Assembly (NCBI RefSeq): GCF_008973665.1
Contig: NZ_WACP01000010.1
Span: 213,315-277,314, forward strand
DNA: 64,000 nt
From: Paenibacillus tengchongensis
Lineage (GTDB): Bacteria > Bacillota > Bacilli > Paenibacillales > Paenibacillaceae
Direction of reading: 5' to 3'
The translations under genes were made by a program, and so were the position numbers. Below the pieces are notes generated by a model. It worked only from the letters and a program-made list of their open reading frames with translations. It ran no database searches and was not told the origin of the DNA. Each line of letters opens with the position of its first letter. Within the stretch, counting starts at the first letter, position 1. Positions 51,052 to 59,815 of this stretch are shown one piece after another.

Positions 51052-52068
51052 TCAGCGGAACACGGCTTCATCGCGCCACAGCTGCGCCAGCAGCCTGCGG
51101 CCGTAGGCTTCGACGGCGGGCTGCTTATTCCGTCTGCCCCAATAGATGTCGCCCAGCGCCAGCTTGATGCAGCAGATGCGGAGCCGGTGCCGGTGCTCCT
51201 GAGGAAATTCCGGACCATACCCCGCAAAGAAAGCCTGTTCCGCGTCCGGATCACCGATGAAATAACGCTCATACAGAATCGAGAAATGGTCGGCATCCAC
51301 GCCCCACAGCATGTTCTCAAAGTCGATCATGCCCGTCAGTCCGCCCCGGCTGTCAACCAGCCAGTTGCCGGGTGTAGAGTCCCAGCCGATCGGCACCGGC
51401 TTCGCGCCGGTAAATACACCGGCATTATCGAGCGCCCAATCAGCCAGTTGCTGCTCCTGCGGCTGCAGCAGCCGGTCCTTCCTGCATCCGGCGGCCAGCT
51501 CCTCCAGCGTATGCCGGATATAGATCACCGGATCGGCGTGATGGAACAACTCCAGCGGATTGCCGTCCTTGTCCGGCCGCCCGAACCATTCCCCCGTCGC
51601 CGAGTCATGCAGGCGCCTGATCCACTCTCCCGCCTTGCGGTAAGCTTCGTTTCTCACCCCAGCATCCAGGGCCGCTTCCCGCATTATGCGTCCTTCCAGC
51701 GCAGTGATCAGAATACCCTGCCAGCCGTCTCCTTCGAAGGTACCGACAAGCTCCGGCACATAAGGCTTCAGCACAGGCATCCAGTGTGTATAGGCATAGA
51801 CCTCCGGATGCCATCTTTGCCTGCGGCTGAAGGTCTTGGCATAATAGCAGTTACCGCTGCGGAGAGCCTGTACCTTCCATACTCCGGTCCGGGAGCTGCC
51901 CGACCGGTAATCCCGGAGAACCTGAAAGGGACCGATCAGCGCCGTTATCGGTTCATAGCACTCTTCTGGAACAATACGTTCTGTTTCCAAGTGGTAACGC
52001 CCCGCCTTCCTGCAATATTGCTTGATTCGCACAGCCGGAGCATAGAAGCTGGCTGTCACGGTCCACAC
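51052..52068 (-). CDS. APH-like phosphotransferase
   Basis: The 338-aa protein has a kinase-like N-lobe lysine (SGNCYYAKTFS), a catalytic-loop equivalent VPIGWDSTPGNWLVD and a metal-binding Asp in GMIDFENMLWG. In typical APH enzymes the loop is HxDxxxxN; here the His is replaced by Gly while Asp and Asn remain. It would phosphorylate a small molecule, perhaps an antibiotic. GTG 52068 is the open-frame start; a TTG at 51990 with AAGGCGGGG upstream is also plausible. It lies 29 bp after the UvrA-like gene. Confidence 0.72.
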   Translation of the reverse strand: MWTVTASFYAPAVRIKQYCRKAGRYHLETERIVPEECYEPITALIGPFQVLRDYRSGSSRTGVWKVQALRSGNCYYAKTFSRRQRWHPEVYAYTHWMPVLKPYVPELVGTFEGDGWQGILITALEGRIMREAALDAGVRNEAYRKAGEWIRRLHDSATGEWFGRPDKDGNPLELFHHADPVIYIRHTLEELAAGCRKDRLLQPQEQQLADWALDNAGVFTGAKPVPIGWDSTPGNWLVDSRGGLTGMIDFENMLWGVDADHFSILYERYFIGDPDAEQAFFAGYGPEFPQEHRHRLRICCIKLALGDIYWGRRNKQPAVEAYGRRLLAQLWRDEAVFR

Positions 52069-52097
52069 GGCCCAACCGTTCCGCTGCTTACCGGCTG

Positions 52098-54971
52098 TTA
52101 CAGCTCCAGCACCTCCCGCAAATATTTACCGGTCAGCGACGCCTCCGTCCCGGCCACCTGCTCGGGCGTTCCTTCGGCCACGACATAGCCGCCGGCATTG
52201 CCGCCTTCCGGTCCCATGTCGATGATATAGTCGGCGGACTTGATGACATCCAGATGATGCTCGATGACGATGACGGAATGGCCGCTGTCGACCAGCTTGT
52301 TCAGCGCCACCAGCAGCTTCGCGATGTCGGCCAGATGCAGGCCCGTGGTCGGCTCATCCAGGATGTAGAGATTGTGCGCTCCCCGCTTGATCTTCGCCAG
52401 CTCATAGGCCAGCTTCACCCGCTGCGCTTCGCCGCCCGAGAGGGTGGTGGAGCTTTGGCCAAGGGTCATATATCCGAGTCCCAGCTCGTTCATAATCGCC
52501 AGCTTATGCCGCAAATATTTGTTGTCCGCAAAGAACCCGGCCGCCTCCTCCACCGTCATATCCAGCACATCGCCGATACTCTTGCCCCCTAGCCTGATCT
52601 CCAGCCCTTCCTCCGAGAAGCGCTTGCCTTTACACACCGGGCAGACGGTCTCGATATCGGCCATGAACTGCAGGCTGGTGACCATCATCCCCTCACCTGC
52701 ACAATGCTCGCAGCGCGTGCCTCCGGCATGGGTCAGACTGAAGTCAATGGCCTGGTAGCCCCGCTGCACCGCTGCAGGCTGCGCGGCGAACAGCTCACGA
52801 ATCCGGTCGTAGATGCCGATATAGGTGGCCGGATTCGATTTGCTGTTGCGGCCGATCGGCGTCTGGTCAATGTTAATGACATGATTCAGGAGGTCGGCCC
52901 CGAACAGGAAATCGTGCTCGCCGGCCATAATTCGCGCGCCTGTCTTGTCGATCTTAAGCTGCTTGGAGAGGATCTCGTTAATCAGCGAGCTCTTGCCGGA
53001 GCCTGATACGCCGGTCACGCAAATCAATACGCCCAGCGGAATATCCAGGTCGACATCCTTGAGATTGTTCTCGCGCGCGCCCTGGATGGAGAGGAAGGTA
53101 TCCCCGAGCTTGCGGCGCTGCTGCGGCACTGGAATATACGCTTTGCCCGACAGGTACCGGCCGGTCAGCGACAACGGATCGCCGATCAGTGCTTCCGCCG
53201 TACCGCTGGCTATAATATTCCCCCCGTGTACGCCGGGCCCCGGACCAATCTCCACGATATAGTCGGCACTCGCAATCGTTTCCAGATCATGCTCGACCAC
53301 AATGACCGTATTGCCGATGTCCCGCAGCTTCTTCATCGTATCGATCACCCTGCCGGTATCCCGCGGATGCAGCCCGATGCTCGGCTCATCCATAATGTAG
53401 AGCATACCCATCAGCTCGCTGCTGATCTGCGTCGACATCTTGATCCGCTGCATCTCTCCGCCCGACATGCTGTCGCTGCGCCGGCCGAGGCTGATATAAT
53501 GCAGCCCGATCTCAATCAGGAGGGAGATCCGGCCCTGCAGCTCGCGGACGATCGATTCGGCCACCTCGCGGTCCTCCTCAGCGAAGGAGAGCGTGTCCAT
53601 GAACTCCAGCAGCTCCTGCAGCTGCATCCGGCTGAGCTGGTCAATGTTCCGACCGCCGACCGTCACTTGCAGACGCTGCGGCTTCAGGCGCGCCCCGCGG
53701 CATTCCGGGCACACCTTCTCGATCATACAATCCTTAATGAACGTCGGCTCCGCAGCCTCGCCGGAGGCAGATTTGCGGATGTAATGCTTATACCAGTTCT
53801 CCAGCTCATGCACGAATCCGCCGAACGGACGGTCGCGCCCGGTGATCCAGTTGCGTTTCCCGGCATCCGGGGGCTGCACCATCGGCACCAGCTCCCCTTG
53901 ACTGCCGAAGAACAGCAGATTATGAATGTCACTCGGCAGCTCATTGAACGGTGTGTCCAGACTGAAGCCGTATTTCTGCGACAGGCTGTACATGATAACT
54001 GAACGGTAGGTATCTTTGCTGGATGGGCTGAATACGGTGTTCTTCAAGGCGCCCCGGTTGATGCTTTTCTCCGGCGCTACGACCAGAAAACGTGGCTCGA
54101 CGACATAGGACATTCCTACCCCGAGACAGGTATGGCAAGCGCTGCCGGCGGCGTTGAACGAGAAGTGAAACGGCTGCATATCGCAGAGGAAGACATGATG
54201 CTCCGGGCAGCCGGACCGCTCATAGAACCCCCGCGGCGCGCCGCCGAGCACCTCCACCTTGATCATAATATCCTCGTCCAGGGCGAGCATTGCGGCCTCA
54301 ATGGATTTGGCCAGCTGGATGTAGGTATCGGCTTTCAGCGTAAAGCGGTCAATGATGATTTCGACCATATATTGCTGCCGTTCGTCCAGCTCCAGCTCCT
54401 CGGACAGAGCAGCGGGGGCGCCGTCGATCAGCAGATGTTTGAAGCCTTTTTTGCGCAATTCGCCAAAGGTGTAGCTGTAGTCTTCGCCGTAGATCTTGTA
54501 GACCGGTGCCCGCAGCTCGATGACTGTGCCTTCCGGCAGGGCGGAGACCTGCTCGGCGATCTGGGCCGCCGACAGCTGCCGCAGCGGATGGCTGCACTCC
54601 GGGCAATGGCCGGTGCCGGCGGTAGCGAACAGCAGACGCAAATAATCGTGGATATCGGTCACCGTACCCACCGTGGAGCGCGGATTGTGATTACCTTTCT
54701 TCTGCTCGATGGCAATGACGGGTGAGAGCCCGCGCACCGCATCAACCTTTGCTTTCTTAATCTGGCTGATCCGGCTTTTGGCGAAATTCGAGATGGAGTC
54801 GAGGAACCGCCGCTGGCCTTCACCGTAAAGCACATCGAAGGCCAGCGAGGATTTGCCGGAGCCGGAGACGCCGGTAATTACGGTTAACTTGTCGCGGGGA
54901 ATCTCCAGCGAGATATTGCGCAAATTATTTTGCCTCGCTCCCGAGATTTCAATGGTTGAACGGATGGTCAT
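52098..54971 (-). CDS. UvrA-like ABC ATPase (excinuclease A paralogue)
   Basis: The 957-aa protein has two UvrA-type ABC modules: Walker A GVSGSGKSSLAFDVLYG near residue 34 and a second GVSGSGKSSLINEIL near 640, with signatures DSMSGGEMQRIK and TTLSGGEAQRVKL. Two Cys4 zinc clusters are visible (CPEC..CHTC and CEHC..CPVC). Its length is close to full UvrA, so the UvrB-binding region seems present. It is flanked by a nucleotidyltransferase and an APH-like kinase rather than by uvrB, so it is probably a resistance-associated paralogue rather than the housekeeping UvrA. Confidence 0.85.
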   Translation of the reverse strand: MTIRSTIEISGARQNNLRNISLEIPRDKLTVITGVSGSGKSSLAFDVLYGEGQRRFLDSISNFAKSRISQIKKAKVDAVRGLSPVIAIEQKKGNHNPRSTVGTVTDIHDYLRLLFATAGTGHCPECSHPLRQLSAAQIAEQVSALPEGTVIELRAPVYKIYGEDYSYTFGELRKKGFKHLLIDGAPAALSEELELDERQQYMVEIIIDRFTLKADTYIQLAKSIEAAMLALDEDIMIKVEVLGGAPRGFYERSGCPEHHVFLCDMQPFHFSFNAAGSACHTCLGVGMSYVVEPRFLVVAPEKSINRGALKNTVFSPSSKDTYRSVIMYSLSQKYGFSLDTPFNELPSDIHNLLFFGSQGELVPMVQPPDAGKRNWITGRDRPFGGFVHELENWYKHYIRKSASGEAAEPTFIKDCMIEKVCPECRGARLKPQRLQVTVGGRNIDQLSRMQLQELLEFMDTLSFAEEDREVAESIVRELQGRISLLIEIGLHYISLGRRSDSMSGGEMQRIKMSTQISSELMGMLYIMDEPSIGLHPRDTGRVIDTMKKLRDIGNTVIVVEHDLETIASADYIVEIGPGPGVHGGNIIASGTAEALIGDPLSLTGRYLSGKAYIPVPQQRRKLGDTFLSIQGARENNLKDVDLDIPLGVLICVTGVSGSGKSSLINEILSKQLKIDKTGARIMAGEHDFLFGADLLNHVINIDQTPIGRNSKSNPATYIGIYDRIRELFAAQPAAVQRGYQAIDFSLTHAGGTRCEHCAGEGMMVTSLQFMADIETVCPVCKGKRFSEEGLEIRLGGKSIGDVLDMTVEEAAGFFADNKYLRHKLAIMNELGLGYMTLGQSSTTLSGGEAQRVKLAYELAKIKRGAHNLYILDEPTTGLHLADIAKLLVALNKLVDSGHSVIVIEHHLDVIKSADYIIDMGPEGGNAGGYVVAEGTPEQVAGTEASLTGKYLREVLEL

Positions 54972-54992
54972 ATGTATTGCCTCCTTTGCACA

Positions 54993-55898
54993 TTAAGGAA
55001 TATACAGGTACGCCATTTCCTCCACCGACGGCCTGCTCTTCGGCGTGAGGGCAAGCGGCTGGGACACCCGCTCAATAACTCCCTTGTCGGCTAGGTATTG
55101 CAGCGTTCCGGCAATCGGCAGCTGAAAATGCTTCAGGAACTGGGTCACCGTCTTGACCTCCTGATCGGACATAAATTCAAGGACCGGCCGCAGCATCTGC
55201 TCCATATGGCGGTCCAGTGTCTCTTCCATCCGGTTAATTGCCTCCCGGATTTCTGCTTCGCTCAAGCGGCGTGACATCGGCTCCTGGTAAAAAGCGGCCA
55301 GCAGCTCCGGACTGTGCTCCAGCACCGTCAGCACCGATTCGCGGATCGGCGGCTCGCCGGAAGCGCACAGCTCCATCGCAGCGATCAGGTCGGCTGCCTT
55401 CAGCAGGAAATACTGCGCATACAGGGGATTCTTCCGGACGAGCATCCACTTCTGGCATTTGTGCCATACATCGACCAGCTCAGCGCCGATCGTCAGCAGC
55501 GTCAGCGAAATATCGCGGCTGCCCAGCTGCTTGAACTCTTCGAAATATTCATAGAGACTGTCGTCCGTGCTATAAACAATCCGTCCTTTGGCAAAATAAG
55601 ACTGCGGCAGCGAGCCGCCGACCAGCCGCTCCGTTCCCCGCTTGAAGCCGCTGCGTGTGAACAGCTCTGCATTGATCGTAATACCGTCCTCGACGAGACA
55701 GTAATAATGCGGAACCTTCGGCTGGTCCCTGACAATCAGCGCCATGTCAATGTCGCTCTTCGCCCACACCTGATCATAAGCCAGGCTGCCGCAGACAATG
55801 ACGGCGATGATGTTCGGATCGTCCTTGACCTTGTCCACAAAGTCCTCCACTGCGGCTTCATACCGTTCCTGCAGCTCCCGCTTGGCAGTATCGTCCAT
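54993..55898 (-). CDS. Nucleotidyltransferase-domain protein, first gene of the UvrA operon
   Basis: The ATG at 55898 follows GGGGAGG. The 301-aa protein has a nucleotidyltransferase signature with a variant GS motif: VIVCGSLAYDQVWAKSDIDM (GSx..SDID). A C-terminal helical domain follows (TLLTIGAELVDVWHKCQKWM). The stop is 21 bp before the UvrA-like start. Probably nucleotidylates a drug or small molecule; substrate unknown. Confidence 0.75.
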   Translation of the reverse strand: MDDTAKRELQERYEAAVEDFVDKVKDDPNIIAVIVCGSLAYDQVWAKSDIDMALIVRDQPKVPHYYCLVEDGITINAELFTRSGFKRGTERLVGGSLPQSYFAKGRIVYSTDDSLYEYFEEFKQLGSRDISLTLLTIGAELVDVWHKCQKWMLVRKNPLYAQYFLLKAADLIAAMELCASGEPPIRESVLTVLEHSPELLAAFYQEPMSRRLSEAEIREAINRMEETLDRHMEQMLRPVLEFMSDQEVKTVTQFLKHFQLPIAGTLQYLADKGVIERVSQPLALTPKSRPSVEEMAYLYIP

Positions 55899-56016
55899 TT
55901 GGTATCCTCCCCTGCCCATAGTATGGAAATCATTGCCGATTTCGGGGCACGTGGTAAGATTATACGGGATATCCAGGTTTTAAACAGGACAAATATTGCG
56001 GAAAAGGAAGGGGCCT

Positions 56017-56910
56017 ATGGATCATTATCTGCTGGAAACCATTAAACGCACGACTGATTATATTGAAGACCATCTGCTAGCGGAGGACCTGTGCCTGGAT
56101 CAGATCGCCCGGCAGGTCAATGTCTCCAAATTCCATCTGCTGCGGATCTGGAAAGGTGCAACCGCTACGGGAATCATGGAGTATGTGCGCCGGCGGCGGA
56201 TTGCCGAATCCCTGGGAGACCTCCTTAAGCCGGTCAGCGGCATTGCCTGGATTGCCGATAAATACGGCTTCGGCAGCGAGCGCAGCTATAACCGCGTTTT
56301 CAAGGAGGAGTTCGGCTGCACGCCGGGCAGATGGCGGAAGACGCCTTCGCCGCTGAACATCCTTGACCGCTTCAACGCTGATTTTATGAGCACGGCCGGA
56401 GAAGGGCTTGTCTTTTTCCGCTCCGTCCGCATCCTGCCGGCGTTCTCGCTTGCCGGTCCGGAATACCGGATTGATGCCGGGGATAATCAGCTGAACGGGA
56501 CGGCGGTCAAATGCGGCGTTGATTTCTTTTTCAATCAGAGACTTGATATCATTGGCCCGGTCCGTAAGAATGTCTACTACGGCTTCACCTCCGTTCCGGA
56601 GCCTGAAGACGGGTACTCCTTCTATCAGCCTTCGCTTCAGATCGACCAGACGAGCATCATTCCGTCCTACATGAAGCAGCGGCAAGTCCAGCCCCATAAG
56701 TACGGCGTATTTACATACATAGGCACACACCGCCCCGAGGAGCTGTCGCCGCAAGCCCTGGAGAGCATCTGGAACGTTGTCTTTAACCGCTGGATGCCCA
56801 CTGTGCGGATGGAGCTGCGGGAGAAATTCAGCTTCGAATATCTCGACTATTCCAAATGCAGCAGGCAGTATTGCGAGTGCGATTTCTACTATCCGATTAC
56901 ATGGCTGTAA
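56017..56910 (+). CDS. AraC-family regulator with GyrI-like ligand domain
   Basis: The ATG at 56017 follows AAGGAAGGGG. Residues 1-105 hold two HTH motifs (DLCLDQIARQVNVSKFHLLR and GIAWIADKYGFGSERSYNRV). The remaining 180 residues form a GyrI/effector-binding-like domain (FGVFTYIGTHRPEEL). This architecture is typical of Rob/BmrR-style multidrug sensors. It is divergent from the NTase-UvrA operon and may control it. Confidence 0.82.
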   Translation: MDHYLLETIKRTTDYIEDHLLAEDLCLDQIARQVNVSKFHLLRIWKGATATGIMEYVRRRRIAESLGDLLKPVSGIAWIADKYGFGSERSYNRVFKEEFGCTPGRWRKTPSPLNILDRFNADFMSTAGEGLVFFRSVRILPAFSLAGPEYRIDAGDNQLNGTAVKCGVDFFFNQRLDIIGPVRKNVYYGFTSVPEPEDGYSFYQPSLQIDQTSIIPSYMKQRQVQPHKYGVFTYIGTHRPEELSPQALESIWNVVFNRWMPTVRMELREKFSFEYLDYSKCSRQYCECDFYYPITWL

Positions 56911-56999
56911 ACAGGAAAATCGCCGGATATAAGCGGAAAACACCACAACCAGGCCCTTAAATACAGAGCATGGCTGTGGTGTACGTGATTAGTAATTAG

Positions 57000-57890
57000 T
57001 TATGCAAATGCTTCCGAATATACAGCATACATCTCATCCTGCCTCGCAGCTTCATTGACAGCATCGATGGAGTTCTCAATCATTCTGCGGATATTGCCGA
57101 TCCTGCGCTTCTCCGCATACAGGTAGCCGATTCGCCCTCCAATGGCTTCTGCACAACCGAGCGCCCGGTAATCAAGATTTTCCAGACTGTCCAGAATTGC
57201 TGCGGCAAGTCTCTCCACGACCGGCTGTGCCGCCTGGATACAGGCCACAAATTCATCCCCGTGCGCCCTGCCGGTGCTCGACTTGCAGCCCGTGCGCTCC
57301 AGGCACTGCCGGATCAGCTCATAGCAGGCCAGAATGACTTTATCCCCTGTCTCGAAGCCGTGACGGTCATTGATCGCTTTAAAATGGCGGATGTCAAAAC
57401 GCAGCAGGGCGATTTCGTCCGCTTCCCCGCTGCCGGAGACAATCTCCAGTGCCGATTCCAGGAACACTTCCATATTCGGCATATTTTTTTTCAGTTCATG
57501 TACGCTGTCCTGCTCCATGTCCAGCAGCCCGCTCAAATGCTCCATCCTGAACTCCTCCTGTTCCACCATTTGAATCAGACGGTCGATCAGATATTTCTTT
57601 TGCAGCTGTTCATTCATCCCGGCAACGATTTCAATGCGTTTGCGCCTGAGCAGCTTGACCATCTCTGCGCTGGAGACGGGGCTGCTGACGATCTTGCCGA
57701 TTTCAGCCAGCGGAAACCCGAGATTTTTCAGGATCAGCACCCAGTTCAGCACAGCCCCCTGATGCTCCTCATAGTGCCTGTACCCCGTAACCGGGTCAAT
57801 GGCCGACGGCTTAAGCACACCTATTTCATCGTAATGGCGCAGCATTTTGGCCGTGACCTGATGACGCGCTGCAAATTCGCTGATCTTCAA
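57000..57890 (-). CDS. MerR regulator fused to a degenerate GGDEF domain
   Basis: The TTG at 57890 follows GGAGG and begins LKISEFAARHQVTAKMLRHY, a clear MerR HTH. After a coiled-coil dimerisation helix (about 80-130), residues 150-290 form a GGDEF-type nucleotidyl cyclase fold (RFDIRHFKAINDRHGFETGD then GRAHGDEFVACIQAA). The active-site motif reads HGDEF instead of GGDEF, so cyclase activity is doubtful; it may instead bind GTP or c-di-GMP. Its promoter at 57946-57976 has the MerR 19-bp spacer. Confidence 0.78.
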   Translation of the reverse strand: MKISEFAARHQVTAKMLRHYDEIGVLKPSAIDPVTGYRHYEEHQGAVLNWVLILKNLGFPLAEIGKIVSSPVSSAEMVKLLRRKRIEIVAGMNEQLQKKYLIDRLIQMVEQEEFRMEHLSGLLDMEQDSVHELKKNMPNMEVFLESALEIVSGSGEADEIALLRFDIRHFKAINDRHGFETGDKVILACYELIRQCLERTGCKSSTGRAHGDEFVACIQAAQPVVERLAAAILDSLENLDYRALGCAEAIGGRIGYLYAEKRRIGNIRRMIENSIDAVNEAARQDEMYAVYSEAFA

Positions 57891-57945
57891 ACCCCATCTT
57901 CCTCCATATGCAAAAAGTGATCCGGCCGGAACAACCTTCAGGTAC

Positions 57946-57976
57946 AGCATAAGCCTTCCTGTTAGGGGAAGGTCAA
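57946..57976 (-). promoter_or_regulatory. MerR-type promoter of the MerR-GGDEF gene
   Basis: -35 TTGACC (57971-57976) and -10 TATGCT (57946-57951) on the minus strand are separated by 19 bp, the long spacer of MerR-activated promoters. The spacer carries a dyad CCTTCC..GGAAGG (CCTTCC-CCTAACA-GGAAGG). Confidence 0.8.
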
Positions 57977-57984
57977 GACTTATG

Positions 57985-58752
57985 TTAGCTTTCTTTCCCG
58001 GGACCTTCTGCCATAGCATAGGCATCTGCTGCCGCTGCCAGAAAGTAGGCTAGCCCCGTCTGCTGGCTCTCCAGCATATTCCGGTGGAACTCATCGCCCA
58101 GGAAGAAGCGGTTCTGTGCTGCAAAGTCTTCTGGCGTAACGGAATGGCCATGGTCGTTCAGAAAGGCCAGATGCTCCCGCAGCAGTCCGGATACGGCATC
58201 ACTGGCATGGCTCACGCCTTCCCGCAGCAAGCCCGCCATCGCCTCCATGAAGCCCGCTGCTTCCCTGGCGGCTTCATTCAGCCGCGGCACTTCGTCCGCT
58301 GTCGGCCCCGACAGTTCATATTGATAGATCTCCCGGAGATGCTCCTTTTGCGGTTGCAGCGCCTCTCTCCAGGCCTCTTCGCTATCTAGTCCTCTGAATA
58401 ATTCTTCCGGTTTCATAGGTTCTCCTTTCGCCATGCCGGCAAGGGTATTGTGAATCGTTGCGATAATCGTTTCCAGCCGTTCTTTCCGGCGCTGCAGCAG
58501 CTGCTGCTGCTCAATGAGCATTCGCTCCCGGTCCGGTTCCTGTGCAAGCAGCCGTGCAATTTGCTCCAGCGGAAAATCCAGCTCCCGGTACAGCAGGATT
58601 TGCTGCAGGCGCTCCAGTTCGGATGCGCCATACAGGCGATAACCGGCTTCGCTGACTTCCGCAGGCGGCAGCAGGCCGATGCGGTGATAATAATGCAGGG
58701 CTTTGACCGTAATGCCCGCCAGTCCGGCGGCTTCCTTTACGGTATATAACAT
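57985..58752 (-). CDS. MerR-family regulator with TipAS-like ligand domain
   Basis: The 255-aa protein starts after CGAAAGGAGGACGG. Its MerR HTH is YTVKEAAGLAGITVKALHYY, followed by a dimerisation helix and a C-terminal TipAS-like antibiotic-binding domain (ESQQTGLAYFLAAAADAYAM). It lies 95 bp upstream of the MerR-GGDEF start; the second promoter lies between them. Confidence 0.82.
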   Translation of the reverse strand: MLYTVKEAAGLAGITVKALHYYHRIGLLPPAEVSEAGYRLYGASELERLQQILLYRELDFPLEQIARLLAQEPDRERMLIEQQQLLQRRKERLETIIATIHNTLAGMAKGEPMKPEELFRGLDSEEAWREALQPQKEHLREIYQYELSGPTADEVPRLNEAAREAAGFMEAMAGLLREGVSHASDAVSGLLREHLAFLNDHGHSVTPEDFAAQNRFFLGDEFHRNMLESQQTGLAYFLAAAADAYAMAEGPGKES

Positions 58753-58777
58753 AGAATCCGTCCTCCTTTCGGTACTA

Positions 58778-58808
58778 ATCGTAAGGCCTCCCCCAAGAGG
58801 AGGGTCAA
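58778..58808 (-). promoter_or_regulatory. MerR-type promoter of the TipAS-like MerR gene
   Basis: -35 TTGACC (58803-58808) and -10 TACGAT (58778-58783) on the minus strand with a 19-bp spacer. A dyad of CCTCC and GGGAGG arms (CCTCCTCTTGGGGGAGG) fills the spacer. The motif closely resembles that of the MerR-GGDEF gene. Confidence 0.8.
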
Positions 58809-58812
58809 TGCT

Positions 58813-59013
58813 TCATACATAAACCTTCCTAAACTCCTTCGATGCTTCGCGCCTGAGCAGCAGGACACTGCTGCTAACGGACCCGGGAGCCTCTATTCCC
58901 CGCAATTCATCTGCCCATTTTACCGGAATAGAGTCATCCGTGTCCGTCAGGTCTGCAGAATCGGAAAATCTGCTGGAATAAGGACTATACGGACCGTTGC
59001 CGCCAAGCTTTGG
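58813..59013 (-). pseudogene. Possible C-terminal gene fragment
   Basis: An open frame without a start reads PKLGGNGPYSPYSSRFSDSA then DLTDTDDSIPVKWADELRGI and EAPGSVSSSVLLLRREASKE, ending in TGA at 58813. The composition is protein-like but I recognise no family and no ribosome binding site. It could be the 3' end of a lost gene or a chance frame. Confidence 0.25.
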
Positions 59014-59105
59014 TCAGATCAGCCAGCACACATTATCTGCATGACATTCCGTCCGCCTGCTGCTTGAAGCGCGCATCAGGAACACAAGTCTTGGGGACAA
59101 AAACA

Positions 59106-59143
59106 CCGGGCAGCCGCTCTCCATACGGAGAACCGCTGCCCGG
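59106..59143 (-). terminator. Terminator after the CD3324-family gene
   Basis: CCGGGCAGC and GCTGCCCGG with an inner TCTCC/GGAGA stem around ATAC form a long hairpin followed on the minus strand by TGTTTTTGTC. Confidence 0.7.
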
Positions 59144-59252
59144 CTCGCACTGGCGTGATCCTTATGCAGTTGAACTGTCAACGGTCTGAAATTGCCTCCA
59201 GCTGAGTTTCGTGTTGCCGCTGTCTTGCAGAACCCGGCGCCGGAAAACAAGC

Positions 59253-59516
59253 TCACGAACGTGAGTATACAATCTTCTTGATACTGTCCACAGACAGGCC
59301 GAACTGCTCCGACAACCGTTCGATTCCGGTTCCGGTGCGGAACGCCTCGCGGATTGCATGATTGCGCTTCCGGTAATATTCTGCAGCACCGGAATTCTGC
59401 CCCCATTTGCGCCGCGCCGTGCGGGTGGGGATATAGATCAGTTCTCCCTGGACATAACGCTGAATTTCCTCCAGCAGGTCTTCCGGAAATACCTCTGTCG
59501 CTTTGATATAATCCAT
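59253..59516 (-). CDS. CD3324-family (Mor-like) small HTH protein
   Basis: The 87-aa protein matches the CD3324 family: MDYIKATEVFPEDLLEEIQR, YIPTRTARRKWGQNSGAAEY and an HTH (IERLSEQFGLSVDSIKKIVY). These small proteins resemble the DNA-binding part of Mor transcription activators. Function unknown. ATG follows TTAAGGAGCGAG. A terminator lies downstream. Confidence 0.75.
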   Translation of the reverse strand: MDYIKATEVFPEDLLEEIQRYVQGELIYIPTRTARRKWGQNSGAAEYYRKRNHAIREAFRTGTGIERLSEQFGLSVDSIKKIVYSRS

Positions 59517-59610
59517 AGTCTGGCTCGCTCCTTAAAATAAATTGGATATTTTAAGGGCAAAGCCTGGGAATTAAACCTTTGTTTCAAAAGAGACAGGCGA
59601 AAATCAATCT

Positions 59611-59658
59611 GCTCCATGCAAGCTTCGCCTTGTTTATTCCGCAGGCTTTGCATGGAGC
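59611..59658. repeat. Inverted repeat upstream of the CD3324-family gene
   Basis: GCTCCATGCAA and TTGCATGGAGC form perfect 11-bp arms around 26 bases, about 95-142 bp upstream of the start. It could be an operator or an attenuator-like hairpin; there is no U-run. Confidence 0.45.
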
Positions 59659-59815
59659 GGGCCAAGTACGAAATCAATAACCCAGTACAATGCCGTTCAC
59701 CTCCCGGCCGGCGTCCCGAGGGACCCGATAATGGATACTGTTTACTATTCATTGTAACCGGATCAGCCGGGAAAGACTGCGACATTTTTACTGCGGCAGC
59801 CCGGGGAACAGCCGC

